Assembly (NCBI GenBank): GCA_039028695.1
Contig: JBCCHN010000117.1
Span: 1 to 16,816 of the forward strand
Origin: JANQKX01 sp039028695
GTDB lineage: Bacteria; Pseudomonadota; Alphaproteobacteria; Kiloniellales; Kiloniellaceae
Reading direction: 5' to 3'
DNA length: 16,816 bases
A program made the position numbers and the translations under genes. Every line of letters starts with the position of its first letter. The stretch's first letter is position 1. The notes under the pieces were generated by a model. It made no database searches. It was not told where the DNA came from and saw nothing but the letters and a program-made list of their open reading frames with translations. Shown here piece after piece: positions 1-8,172 of this stretch.

Positions 1-1146
1 CACATTGCGCATGGCTTGGGGCAAGGGGTCAAAGACCCGGGATACCTGGCTGGTCCGCTCACCCCGCTCCACGATTACCGCCAAAACCTGCAGGGCGGCA
101 ATCAATCCGTCCCCGGTGGTGGCATAGTCGCTCAGGACAATATGGCCAGACTGCTCGCCGCCGATATTGTAACCCTCCGCCCGCATGTGCTCGACCACAT
201 AGCGGTCGCCGACTGGGGTGCGGATCAGCTCCAGTCCCAGTCCCTTCATGTGATACTCCAGCCCCAAGTTGGACATGACCGTGCTGACCAATCCGTCGCG
301 GGCCAGACGGCTCTGCTTTGCCCAGGAGGTGGCAATGAGCGCCATGACCTGATCTCCGTCCACGATCCGGCCGGTCTCGTCCGCTAAAATCAGACGGTCC
401 GCATCGCCGTCCAAGGCGATTCCCAGATCGGCTCCATGGGCCACTACCGCCTCGCACATGGCCGACGGGCTGGTCGCGCCGCAATTGCGGTTAATGTTGA
501 AGCCATTGGGTTCCACAGCAAGGGGGATCACCTCGGCCCCCAATTCATAGAGCACGTTGGGCGCCACCTTATAGGCCGCCCCATTGGCGCAATCGACGAC
601 GATCTTTAGGCCATCCAAGCGCAAGTGCCGGGGGAAGGTGTATTTCACAAACTCGATATAGCGGCCTAGGGCGTCATCCAGCCGTTTGGCCTGCCCCAAG
701 CGCTCGGACGGGGCCAGGGAAGCGGCCAGGTCTTCACCGCCATTGATAACGCGTGTTTCGATGGAAGTTTCCACCTCGTCGGACAGCTTGTAGCCGTCCG
801 GCCCAAAGATCTTGATGCCGTTGTCCTGATAGGGATTGTGGGACGCCGATATCATAACACCCAGATCGGCCCGCAAGGATCTGGCCAGCATGCCCACGGC
901 CGGTGTGGGCAAGGGGCCCAGCAGCACCACGTCCATACCCACCGAGATGAACCCCGCGGTGAGGGCGGGCTCCAATAGGTAGCCTGACAGACGGGTATCC
1001 TTGCCGATGACCACCTTGTGACGATGGTTGCCCCGGCGGAACTCAATGCCCGCCGACTGGGCAATGGCCAAAGCGGTGCAGGCCGTGATGGGCTCTTGAT
1101 TGGCCCGTCCGCGAATGCCGTCGGTGCCAAATAGTTTTCGTTTCAT
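1..1146 (-). CDS. glmM: Phosphoglucosamine mutase GlmM (3' end beyond left edge)
   Basis: GlmM converts glucosamine-6-phosphate to glucosamine-1-phosphate in the cytoplasm, a step toward UDP-GlcNAc for peptidoglycan and lipid A. The N-terminus reads MKRKLFGTDGIRG, typical of the family. The active-site loop MISASHNP lies at residues 98-105, with the phosphorylated serine at Ser102, the E. coli position. The metal-binding loop DGDADR follows in the middle of the protein, and a GGEQSGH sugar-binding motif lies near the end of the visible part. 382 codons are visible of a usual ~450, so about 70 C-terminal residues lie beyond the left edge. The ATG at 1146 is preceded by GGGAT about 6 nt away. 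The gene follows folP after an AT-rich 107-bp spacer. folP-glmM adjacency is common in Proteobacteria. The identification is secure. Confidence 0.97.
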   Translation of the reverse strand, partial: MKRKLFGTDGIRGRANQEPITACTALAIAQSAGIEFRRGNHRHKVVIGKDTRLSGYLLEPALTAGFISVGMDVVLLGPLPTPAVGMLARSLRADLGVMISASHNPYQDNGIKIFGPDGYKLSDEVETSIETRVINGGEDLAASLAPSERLGQAKRLDDALGRYIEFVKYTFPRHLRLDGLKIVVDCANGAAYKVAPNVLYELGAEVIPLAVEPNGFNINRNCGATSPSAMCEAVVAHGADLGIALDGDADRLILADETGRIVDGDQVMALIATSWAKQSRLARDGLVSTVMSNLGLEYHMKGLGLELIRTPVGDRYVVEHMRAEGYNIGGEQSGHIVLSDYATTGDGLIAALQVLAVIVERGERTSQVSRVFDPLPQAMRNV

Positions 1147-1253
1147 GCTGGATCCCATTAATAGAGCGCTTCAAAATAGTCGCAATATGTTTCTGGTTGG
1201 TTTTTAAAAGTTCGTTCTTCTATCTTAAGCTAAATTTATTTTAGAATTATCTT
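1147..1253 (-). other. AT-rich spacer between folP and glmM
   Basis: This 107-bp spacer is much more AT-rich than its surroundings, especially about 1196-1253. It is the natural place for a glmM promoter. One loose sigma70-like pair on the minus strand is TTGCGA (1180-1185) and TATTAA (1158-1163) with a 16-bp gap, but it would start transcription only a few bases before the glmM ATG, leaving no room for a ribosome-binding site. A short AT-only inverted repeat (ctaaa/tttag) is present, but there is no GC-rich hairpin, so no terminator is called. Confidence 0.35.
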
Positions 1254-2384
1254 TTATACCTTATTTTCACCCCCCTGACAAATGGCTTGCCATACGTCCA
1301 AGGCCTGCCGGGTCTGGGCAACGTCGTGAACCCGAAAAAGCTGGACGCCGCGAGCTAGCGACGCCAGGGCCGCCGCCAAGGACCCCGGCAAACGGTCCTT
1401 GGGCGCGCTCGCCCCACCGGACAATCGCCCGATAAAAGACTTACGGCTCGCCCCCAACAGAACCCCACAGCCCAAGCCATGAAAAAGCCCCATGTGATCC
1501 AGAACACGCAGGTTATGCGCCAAATTTTTGCCAAACCCGATGCCCGGGTCCACGATGACTTTTTCGCGCGGCAGCCCCGCCGCCGCGCAGGCTTCGAGTC
1601 GGCCTTCCAAATAGTCGAAAATATCCAGGGGCGCGTCGACGTAGCTGGGGTTTTTCTGCATGGTTTGCGGCTCACCCTGCATGTGCATAAGGATCACCGG
1701 AAGATTACTCTCCACAGCGACGGCCAAAGCCTCAGAATCGCCTGTTAGGGCGGTCACATCATTGATGACCCCGGCACCTGCTTTGCGGGCCGCGGCCATC
1801 ACCTCTGCATGACGGCTATCCACGGACACTCTGGCGCCCGCCGCGCTTAAGGCCTCAATGACCGGACACACCCGGTCAATTTCTTCAGCACAGGACACTG
1901 GCAAGGCCCCAGGTCGGGTGGATTCACCGCCCACGTCCAAAATGTCGGCGCCCGCCTCCCACATCTCCAGGGCATCGGCAATGGCACGGGACCGGTCCAG
2001 CCGATCCCCCCCGTCGGAAAAGGAATCCGGCGTTACATTCACGATGGCCATGATCCGAGCGTGCGATAGGGATAGACCGGCAAACGGCGCCCGCGGGCGG
2101 CTTAAGCGATCCAAAAGGCAACGGGCTTGATCGCCCAAGCCGCGGGATTCGGCCCAGTCGACGACCCGCTGCAAGGGCAACGCGGCCCTCTCCCGCACGG
2201 TCGTACCCTCGCGCCAAACCGCCTCGCAACGCTCAAAGCTAAGCGGCCCTCCTGCCAGCGGCAGCACATCCTCGCCGCCTACGCTGCGCACAGTTACCGA
2301 ACGGGGGCAAAGCGTTAGTCGATTGGAATGCTGCTCGCTCAAGAACGTATGCCTTCTGAGAGTTGACAATGAGCCGGGCCACAT
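1254..2384 (-). CDS. folP: Dihydropteroate synthase FolP with N-terminal extension
   Basis: FolP condenses 6-hydroxymethyl-7,8-dihydropterin diphosphate with p-aminobenzoate to dihydropteroate and is the sulfonamide target. The DHPS TIM-barrel starts near residue 110 with IMAIVNVTPDSFSDGG. It continues with ADILDVGGESTRPGA, an SVDS segment, a VINDV segment, an ILMHMQG segment and GIGFGKNLAHNLRVL. The C-terminal GASRKSFIGRL carries the substrate-binding Ser/Arg/Lys. About 100 residues precede the barrel, which makes the protein longer than the ~280 aa of E. coli FolP. Such extensions are, to my knowledge, common in alphaproteobacteria. The start is uncertain. The ATG at 2384 has AAGGG very close upstream. 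A TTG at 2342 has AGAAGG nine nt upstream and would give 362 aa. The gene sits between the opposite-strand permease and glmM. Confidence 0.95.
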   Translation of the reverse strand: MWPGSLSTLRRHTFLSEQHSNRLTLCPRSVTVRSVGGEDVLPLAGGPLSFERCEAVWREGTTVRERAALPLQRVVDWAESRGLGDQARCLLDRLSRPRAPFAGLSLSHARIMAIVNVTPDSFSDGGDRLDRSRAIADALEMWEAGADILDVGGESTRPGALPVSCAEEIDRVCPVIEALSAAGARVSVDSRHAEVMAAARKAGAGVINDVTALTGDSEALAVAVESNLPVILMHMQGEPQTMQKNPSYVDAPLDIFDYLEGRLEACAAAGLPREKVIVDPGIGFGKNLAHNLRVLDHMGLFHGLGCGVLLGASRKSFIGRLSGGASAPKDRLPGSLAAALASLARGVQLFRVHDVAQTRQALDVWQAICQGGENKV

Positions 2385-2502
2385 CAGCCCTTTTGGAAAT
2401 TAGTACCTAAGAAGCCAGATTCGTCCAAAAATCGTAGCAGCTTGCCACAGGGTAAGATCGCGATCCCAACGTAGATAGGAGCACCGGCCGAGACTATGCA
2501 CC

Positions 2503-3345
2503 TTGATCTTAAGACCCGCCTTAATCACTTGCCAATCAAAGCCGGCCCTGCCTTTATCGCATGTCTATCAATTGGGCTGGGTCGGGCAGGCGAGCATTTC
2601 GGATATTTCACTTTTGCTAGTGTTGGCCTCAGGCACTTTCTTGCTGGCGGGCACAGTCAAGGGAGCGGTAGGTTTGGGGCTTCCGATGACTGCCATCGGC
2701 ATTCTCTCTCAGGCCATCGACCCCAGGATCGCCATTCCCTTGGTGGTGTTTCCCGCCATGTTATCGAACGTTTGGCAGGTGTGGCGCATGGGCGAGACAC
2801 GGCGCGCCTTAAAGGATTATTGGATCTTTGCCGTTTTTTTGATCGTGGTACTCTGGTTCACTACATCTATCACCGCCCAGGTATCGAAAGGTACTCTTCT
2901 GGTCATCCTGGGGTCAGCGGTGATACTCTTTTCCGCCAGCAGTCTGCTGGCCCAGCCACCCCGCCTTCCCGCACGGTACGACAGGCCGGCACAAGCCGTA
3001 GCTGGTGCGCTTGCCGGCCTGCTCGGCGGCCTGACCGCCATCTGGGCGCCCCCGATGGTAATTTACCTGCTGGCCCGCCGGGTGGGAAAAGACGAGTTCG
3101 TACGGGCCTCGGGCCTTCTACTCCTAGTGGGAACCCTGCCTTTGGCGGCTGGCTTTTGGCATCACGGCTTGCTGGATGGGGAGGTCGCTCCCCTGTCCGC
3201 CCTGATGGTGCTGCCGACCATAGCCGGCTTCCAAATCGGCGCCATGATCCGCAAGCGCATGGATGCGCAACGCTTTCAGTCGGTCGTGCTGATGGTCTTT
3301 TTCTTGCTCGGCCTTAACATTCTGCGTCAAGGCCTATGGCCTTGA
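2503..3345 (+). CDS. TauE/SafE-family (DUF81) membrane permease
   Basis: This predicted inner-membrane protein has about eight hydrophobic segments, at roughly residues 34-56, 76-95, 106-126, 131-150, 164-190, 203-220, 228-249 and 258-275. The first segment (GTFLLAGTVKGAVGLGLPM) matches the glycine-rich start of the TauE/SafE repeat. The related second half (GALAGLLGGLTAIWAPPM) supports the duplicated-domain architecture. Family members export sulfite, sulfoacetate or other small anions, but nothing here reveals the substrate. The start is unresolved. The listed start is a TTG without a well-spaced Shine-Dalgarno, and the protein may begin nearer residue 24-40. This is the only secure plus-strand gene. 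It faces ftsH tail to tail and is divergent from folP, so it is its own transcription unit. The family call is firm and the function is unknown. Confidence 0.85.
   Translation: MILRPALITCQSKPALPLSHVYQLGWVGQASISDISLLLVLASGTFLLAGTVKGAVGLGLPMTAIGILSQAIDPRIAIPLVVFPAMLSNVWQVWRMGETRRALKDYWIFAVFLIVVLWFTTSITAQVSKGTLLVILGSAVILFSASSLLAQPPRLPARYDRPAQAVAGALAGLLGGLTAIWAPPMVIYLLARRVGKDEFVRASGLLLLVGTLPLAAGFWHHGLLDGEVAPLSALMVLPTIAGFQIGAMIRKRMDAQRFQSVVLMVFFLLGLNILRQGLWP
3327..3345. repeat. Perfect 8-bp inverted repeat at the permease stop codon
   Basis: TCAAGGCC-TAT-GGCCTTGA forms a perfect 8-bp stem with a 3-nt loop and ends exactly on the permease TGA. It lies 24 bp from the end of convergent ftsH. It may help terminate or stabilise one or both transcripts. 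Neither side carries a T-run, so an intrinsic terminator is not established. Confidence 0.4.
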
Positions 3346-3369
3346 GACATTTAAGTTAAACGCCTGACC

Positions 3370-5292
3370 TTAGCTACCGGGTTGGGGCTCTGGTTCAAAG
3401 CCGCCTGGGTTATCCTTAGGGTCTTTTTTCGCTGAGCCGCTGGTGGGCACCGAAGAGCGACCACCGTCAAAATCGGTCTCATCATCCCGGTCAATGGTCT
3501 CGCCATCAAGGATCCGCTTCACCTCATCGCCGCTCAAGGTTTCGTACTCCAACAAAGCCTTGGTCACGGCATGCAAATCATCAATGTGCTTGGTCAGAAC
3601 CTCATGGGCCTTGGTCTCCGCCTCCTCGATGATGCGGCGAATCTCCTCGTCGATCATCTTGGCGGTGGCCCCGGAAACAGTGAGATTGCGGGCCACGGAA
3701 TGGCCGAGAAAGACCTCTTCCTGATTGTCGTTGTAGCGCAGGCGGCCCAGCTTGTCGCTCATGCCCCACTCGGTGACCATGGCCCGGGCCATGTTTGTGG
3801 CCTGCTGAATATCGTTGGCCGCGCCGGTGGTGACATTTTCCTTGCCGTAGATAATTTCCTCGGCAATCCGGCCGCCGAACATCATGGCCAGGCGGGCATT
3901 GATTTCCCGGAAACTGATGCTCAGTCGATCCCGCTCGGGCAGGTTCATGGTAACGCCCAGGGCCCGGCCTCGGGGAATGATGGTGACCTTATGCAAGGGA
4001 TCGTTGCCCGGCACGAACACACCGACCAAGGCATGCCCCGCCTCGTGGTAGGCAGTCATTTCCTTTTCATGTTCGGTCATAACCATGGAGCGCCGCTCGG
4101 CCCCCATCATGACCTTATCCTTGGCATTTTCGAAATCCGCCATGGTGACCACACGCTTGTTGGAGCGGGCGGCCAACAGTGCGGCTTCATTGACCAGATT
4201 GGCCAGATCCGCGCCTGAAAAGCCGGGGGTGCCCCGCGCAATGGTCTTGGCATTCACATCCGGCGCCAGGGGTACTTTGCGCATGTGAACCTTGAGGATC
4301 TTCTCCCGACCCAGAACGTCCGGATTGGGCACAACCACCTGACGGTCAAAGCGACCCGGCCGCAGCAAGGCCGGATCCAAGACGTCCGGTCGGTTGGTGG
4401 CGGCGATCAGGATCACGCCCTCATTGGCCTCAAAGCCATCCATCTCCACCAGCAATTGGTTCAGGGTCTGCTCGCGCTCGTCATTGCCGCCGCCCAGGCC
4501 GGCGCCCCGGTGGCGGCCCACCGCGTCGATCTCGTCGATGAAGATGATGCAAGGCGCGTTTTTCTTGCCTTGCTCAAACATGTCACGCACGCGGCTGGCA
4601 CCCACGCCCACGAACATCTCCACAAAGTCCGAGCCGGAAATGGTGAAAAAGGGCACATTGGCCTCGCCGGCAATGGCGCGCGCTAAGAGGGTCTTACCCG
4701 TACCCGGCGGGCCCACCAACAAGCAACCTTTCGGAATCTTGCCGCCCAGACGCTGAAAGCGCTGCGGATCACGCAAGAACTCCACCACCTCTTGGAGTTC
4801 GACCTTGGCCTCGTCAATTCCGGCCACATCCTCAAAGGTAACACGGCCCAGCTTTTCCGTGAGCAGACGTGCCTTGGACTTGCCGAAACCCATGGCTTTG
4901 CCACCGCCGCCCTGCATTTGGCGCATAAAAAAGATCCACACGCCGATCAGCAGCAGCATGGGGAACCAAGAAATCAGAATCTGCACCAGAGCGCTGGTTT
5001 CTTCCTCGGGCGCCGCATCAATGCGCACACCATGGTCGCGGAGCTGGGGCACCAGGTTGGAGTCCGCCGGCGCATAAGTCTTAAAATCACGGCCGTCGGT
5101 ATATTGGCCGGAGATTTGCTGCCCCTGGATCTTAACATCGCGAACCTGACCGGATTCCACGGAATCCATAAAATCCGAGAAGGCCAGCTGCTGCTGCGGA
5201 CCACGGGACGAGGTCCCCTGAAAAATATTGAACAGGGCAAAAAGCAGCAGCACGACGATGATCCAAAGTGCTGCGTTCCGGCTAAAATTCAC
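3370..5292 (-). CDS. ftsH: ATP-dependent zinc metalloprotease FtsH
   Basis: FtsH is a membrane-anchored hexameric AAA+ protease that extracts and degrades damaged membrane proteins and short-lived cytosolic regulators. Two transmembrane segments (about residues 8-24 and 104-123) flank a periplasmic domain. The AAA+ module has Walker A GPPGTGKT at 194-201, a pore-loop MFVG at 226-229, Walker B IIFIDEID at 249-256 and the second region of homology RPGRFDRQ at 311-318. The zinc site HEAGH is at 416-420. Length (640 aa) is normal for the family. The C-terminal ~35 residues are a Ser/Pro/Asp-rich disordered tail. The start is GTG, with AAGGA about 9 nt upstream; no in-frame ATG competes. A 132-bp spacer separates it from tilS, so a private promoter is possible, but I found no convincing heat-shock promoter there. 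Confidence 0.98.
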   Translation of the reverse strand: MNFSRNAALWIIVVLLLFALFNIFQGTSSRGPQQQLAFSDFMDSVESGQVRDVKIQGQQISGQYTDGRDFKTYAPADSNLVPQLRDHGVRIDAAPEEETSALVQILISWFPMLLLIGVWIFFMRQMQGGGGKAMGFGKSKARLLTEKLGRVTFEDVAGIDEAKVELQEVVEFLRDPQRFQRLGGKIPKGCLLVGPPGTGKTLLARAIAGEANVPFFTISGSDFVEMFVGVGASRVRDMFEQGKKNAPCIIFIDEIDAVGRHRGAGLGGGNDEREQTLNQLLVEMDGFEANEGVILIAATNRPDVLDPALLRPGRFDRQVVVPNPDVLGREKILKVHMRKVPLAPDVNAKTIARGTPGFSGADLANLVNEAALLAARSNKRVVTMADFENAKDKVMMGAERRSMVMTEHEKEMTAYHEAGHALVGVFVPGNDPLHKVTIIPRGRALGVTMNLPERDRLSISFREINARLAMMFGGRIAEEIIYGKENVTTGAANDIQQATNMARAMVTEWGMSDKLGRLRYNDNQEEVFLGHSVARNLTVSGATAKMIDEEIRRIIEEAETKAHEVLTKHIDDLHAVTKALLEYETLSGDEVKRILDGETIDRDDETDFDGGRSSVPTSGSAKKDPKDNPGGFEPEPQPGS

Positions 5293-5424
5293 CTTTTGCG
5301 ATCCTTCATTACATTCGAAGCGGCCGAACGTGCTAGAGATGACCTCGACAGTTAGTCAAAAAGCCCTGCAATACCGCTGCGTTTAAGAACTATCCGTTCC
5401 CTACAAGATAATGCTCTACACGCC

Positions 5425-6825
5425 CTAAACAAGCGTAAAGGCCATGGTTAACGGCCCCCTTTCCGGTAAAAATCGGCAGGAAGTCAGCCACCCTTGGGGA
5501 AAACCAGCCTCAAGATACCCCAAATGGGGCGCCGAAATAAGCCTATAATCACCACTTTTTTGATTTTTGCTCCAAAAAGCCGGCAAAGCAGGCCAAATGA
5601 TCTTCGGTGGCAAAGATCCGTTCAAGGATCCGGTTGGGGCCGATTTTTCGTGGGTTTTCGTCCAGTGGGAGACAGTATCCACCCCCAGAGCGGTAAGGGG
5701 TCCGATTGAGATCGGTTCTTGGGGTCCCATTTCCGCCAAATTGACCAGAAATCGATGATCCCAAAGAAGAGCATTGCCCGGGATCACTCTTTGACGCTCG
5801 GTCCGGCCTGGCTCGCGAAAGACAAGAATTTGATCCTTATATGAGCCAATCAAGCAGCCATGCTGGCTGGCGAACCCTGGCTTGTGCACCGACAGGTGCC
5901 GGAACAGTGACTCGATGGCGTCTGGGCCGGGACCATAGGGGCGCCCCCGCACCGCAGCCAAGCAAAACCCCAAAGCACGCCGAGCCAGGAAAGGCGACAG
6001 TGCCAGAAATCGCGCCCGATCAAGGGTGACAAATCCGGCCGGATGCAATCGGCAAGTGGTGGCCAAGCTGGCAGCGGCTGCCCGGTCCAGGACATGGCGC
6101 GTCTTCCCCATGGCGGCGGCTAGATCCGACAGGCCCGGCGCGGTCATCCCCTGATCCGCCAAGGCGGGCAAGCATTGGCGCAACCGTACGCGCTCGAAGG
6201 ACTGATCCCTGTTGCTGGGATCCTCCACCCAAGACTGGCCTTGGGCTTGGAGGCTGGCGAGCAAGCGTACCTTGGGCACGCCCAAAAGGGGTCGGAGCAG
6301 ACGGCAGGACCCCAGGTCCCGGATCGGGGCCATGGCCGCAAGGCCATCCGGCCCGCTGCCTTGTCGAACTCTCAGCAAGAGAGTTTCGGCCTGATCGTCT
6401 AGGTGATGGGCCATTACGAGGTGCAAAATGCCATGGCGGGAACAAAAGTCGGTGAGAAGACGATGGCGCGCCTGTCGAGCAGCAGATTGGATTGCGGTGT
6501 TGGGTTTTTCCCCTTTCCAAGGGAGAACATCGTGATCGACCCCCTCTTCGGCCATGCGCGCGGCGACCCAACGGGCCTCGGCACCCGAGTCTTCTCTTAG
6601 GCCATGGTCGACAGTCAAGGCCCTAAGGTGACCGCCCCTGGCGGTGATCCATTCCTTGAGCAAGAGAGCCAAGGCCATGCTGTCGGGACCGCCAGACAGG
6701 CCGATGGCCACAGAGGGCTGGTCTTCAAAAGGCGCAAAGAGCGCCATCAACTGATCGAATTCCGGGGCCGTAATGGCTTGCCCGGTTGAGACAGCATGAT
6801 TTGAAAGGCCGGCTGTGCCGATCAT
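5425..6825 (-). CDS. tilS: tRNA(Ile)-lysidine synthetase TilS
   Basis: TilS attaches lysine to C34 of the minor tRNA-Ile (CAU) using ATP, switching decoding from AUG to AUA. The N-terminal PP-loop motif SGGPDS is at residues 44-49. It is followed by VDHGLREDSGAEA and MAHHLDDQAETLLLRV, both standard in the family. A QSWVEDPSNRD-type motif precedes the C-terminal lysidine-synthetase domain. I chose the ATG at 6825 (466 aa). The open frame continues upstream to 6996, but that part overlaps the end of cpoB and looks like out-of-frame translation of it. The gene starts 31 bp after the cpoB stop with only a close AGG as ribosome site, so it is probably co-transcribed with cpoB. The tilS-ftsH neighbourhood is widespread. 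Confidence 0.93.
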   Translation of the reverse strand: MIGTAGLSNHAVSTGQAITAPEFDQLMALFAPFEDQPSVAIGLSGGPDSMALALLLKEWITARGGHLRALTVDHGLREDSGAEARWVAARMAEEGVDHDVLPWKGEKPNTAIQSAARQARHRLLTDFCSRHGILHLVMAHHLDDQAETLLLRVRQGSGPDGLAAMAPIRDLGSCRLLRPLLGVPKVRLLASLQAQGQSWVEDPSNRDQSFERVRLRQCLPALADQGMTAPGLSDLAAAMGKTRHVLDRAAAASLATTCRLHPAGFVTLDRARFLALSPFLARRALGFCLAAVRGRPYGPGPDAIESLFRHLSVHKPGFASQHGCLIGSYKDQILVFREPGRTERQRVIPGNALLWDHRFLVNLAEMGPQEPISIGPLTALGVDTVSHWTKTHEKSAPTGSLNGSLPPKIIWPALPAFWSKNQKSGDYRLISAPHLGYLEAGFPQGWLTSCRFLPERGPLTMAFTLV

Positions 6826-6856
6826 CACCTGAGGCCAAAGCCAAACCGTCTGTTGA

Positions 6857-7939
6857 TCAAGGACATCCCAGCCGGCTGCGTTCCCGCTCGGCCCGCTGAA
6901 GAATCGTCCGAGAGGCGCCAGGGTAGCGGACCAACAATTCCTGCTGCGTGCCGCAAGCGTCATCCGTACTCCCCAAGGCCGCCAAAGACATACCAAGCTT
7001 CAGGAGGTTATCTGGCGCTTTAGAGCTATTCGGAAACTCCTGGTAAGCCTCCGCAAAGGTAACCGCGGCGCGCTCGAAGTCCTCTCGGACATAATAGGTC
7101 TCGCCCAACCAATACTTAGCGTTGCCGGCGAGCGGGTCCTCGGGATGCTGATTCAAAAAGGCGGACAGAGCCAGTTCCGCCTGATCAAAATCCCGCTGCT
7201 GCAAGAGAGAAAAGGCGTGCTGATATTGCTCCCGTGCCGTTTGTCCGGGAAGTGCATAGGCGGTTTGGGTCCCATCACCGGAGCTTACAACCTGGCCGCT
7301 GCTGCGCGATTGATTGTAAGAATCCACGTCACTTTGGCTAATCACGCCGATCGATGCCGCGCCCGCCGCGGCGCTCGCCCCCGAGGCACTCCCAGAATTT
7401 TGTTGACCAAGGTTGCTAGAACCGCCGGTCGATTGAGCCGACTGAAAAGAGTCACCATCGTCGAATTGGGCAACGCCGCCCGCCCCCTCAAGACGCTGCA
7501 GCCGCTGATCCACATCGGCAACCAAGCGATCCATCCGCGCCGTTAGGTTTTGCACGGAAAAATTGATGTCCTCAAGCTGACCGGTCAGCCCCTGCATGGC
7601 AGATTCGAACTGGTTCAGACGCACCTCGATGCGGGCCGCTTGAGTCTTGGACAAGCTTCCCGGTGCGGCACCGCTGGCCGAGCCAGTCCCGCCGGTGCTT
7701 AAAGCGGCCCCCGAATCGGCCCCCTCGCCCGTATAGACGGCGCGCTGAAGGGTCTGCAGCTCCTTTTGCAGGCGATCGATCTTGTTGATAAGGGCCTGCG
7801 TGTCTTGCGCCATGGCCCGGCCGCTGCGCCCATCAAAGGAAACCGACGCCATGAGTAAAGCGGCCGGCAAAAGAAAAAGCGCCCCGATCCTGCATACCGC
7901 GGCGCGTCCATCAACTCTCTTTGACATTTGCCAACTCAT
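6857..7939 (-). CDS. cpoB: Tol-Pal-associated periplasmic protein CpoB (YbgF)
   Basis: CpoB is a periplasmic partner of TolA. In E. coli it links the Tol-Pal machine to peptidoglycan synthesis by PBP1B during constriction. The chosen start (7939, 360 aa) begins MSWQMSK and has GAGG 9 nt upstream. A further 20 residues are open upstream but lack such support. A signal peptide with hydrophobic core IGALFLLPAALLMASVSF ends at AMA before QDTQ. A coiled-coil stretch (INKIDRLQKELQTLQRAV) follows, and a second helical region (LEDINFSVQNLTARMDRL) lies further on. A Ser/Gly/Gln-rich linker leads to C-terminal TPR repeats (EQYQHAFSLLQQRDFDQAE, GNAKYWLGETYYVREDFERA, APDNLLKLGMSLAALG). A 459-bp spacer and a terminator separate it from pal, so it heads its own unit with tilS. 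Confidence 0.93.
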   Translation of the reverse strand: MSWQMSKRVDGRAAVCRIGALFLLPAALLMASVSFDGRSGRAMAQDTQALINKIDRLQKELQTLQRAVYTGEGADSGAALSTGGTGSASGAAPGSLSKTQAARIEVRLNQFESAMQGLTGQLEDINFSVQNLTARMDRLVADVDQRLQRLEGAGGVAQFDDGDSFQSAQSTGGSSNLGQQNSGSASGASAAAGAASIGVISQSDVDSYNQSRSSGQVVSSGDGTQTAYALPGQTAREQYQHAFSLLQQRDFDQAELALSAFLNQHPEDPLAGNAKYWLGETYYVREDFERAAVTFAEAYQEFPNSSKAPDNLLKLGMSLAALGSTDDACGTQQELLVRYPGASRTILQRAERERSRLGCP

Positions 7940-8032
7940 TCGCACAAACCTCGTTCGCTCGCTGCCAGGCCAAAAACACGGACCAGAATTACGGGCCAAA
8001 TGTACAAGCCACCCGGACGTAGAGTCCAGCTC

Positions 8033-8062
8033 ATCATATAAAGCGTCCCTAATATTAATGAA
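8033..8062 (-). promoter_or_regulatory. Candidate promoter for cpoB-tilS
   Basis: On the minus strand TATGAT (8033-8038) matches five of six bases of a sigma70 -10 box. A weak -35-like TTCATT lies 18 bp upstream. The predicted transcript would have a leader of roughly 85 nt before the cpoB ATG at 7939. An inverted repeat AAGCGT/ACGCTT (8041-8046 and 8062-8067, 15-nt gap) overlaps the spacer and could be an operator. The weak -35 keeps confidence low. Confidence 0.3.
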
Positions 8063-8133
8063 CGCTTAATTGCAACCCCTTAGCCAAGTACTCCGTCCGC
8101 TGGCCAATGGTTGAATTCTTCTGTTACAGGCCC

Positions 8134-8172
8134 CTATCTCGAGCTCGTCTTAAGACCCGGACCAATCGGCAT
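8134..8172 (-). other. Possible 12-residue leader peptide ORF
   Basis: The minus strand has ATG at 8172 and TAG at 8134-8136, encoding MPIGPGLKTSSR. A strong purine-rich site, GAGGAAAG, lies 7 nt upstream (8180-8187). The peptide has no recognised motif. It lies about 195 bp before cpoB, so it could be a regulatory upstream ORF or a chance match. Confidence 0.18.

Noticed and set aside
2363..2368. Perfect TTGACA on the plus strand ahead of the permease
   Set aside because: No acceptable -10 box at 15-19 bp, and it lies inside the start of folP.
2496..3317. 273-codon ORF starting at ATG 2496 in another frame of the permease gene
   Set aside because: Its translation is hydrophilic and Gly/Arg/His-rich with no family signature, while the overlapping frame gives clear membrane segments of the TauE/SafE type.
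6826..6996. Upstream extension of tilS by 57 codons
   Set aside because: Most of it overlaps the end of cpoB in another frame and does not resemble TilS. The ATG at 6825 fits the usual length.
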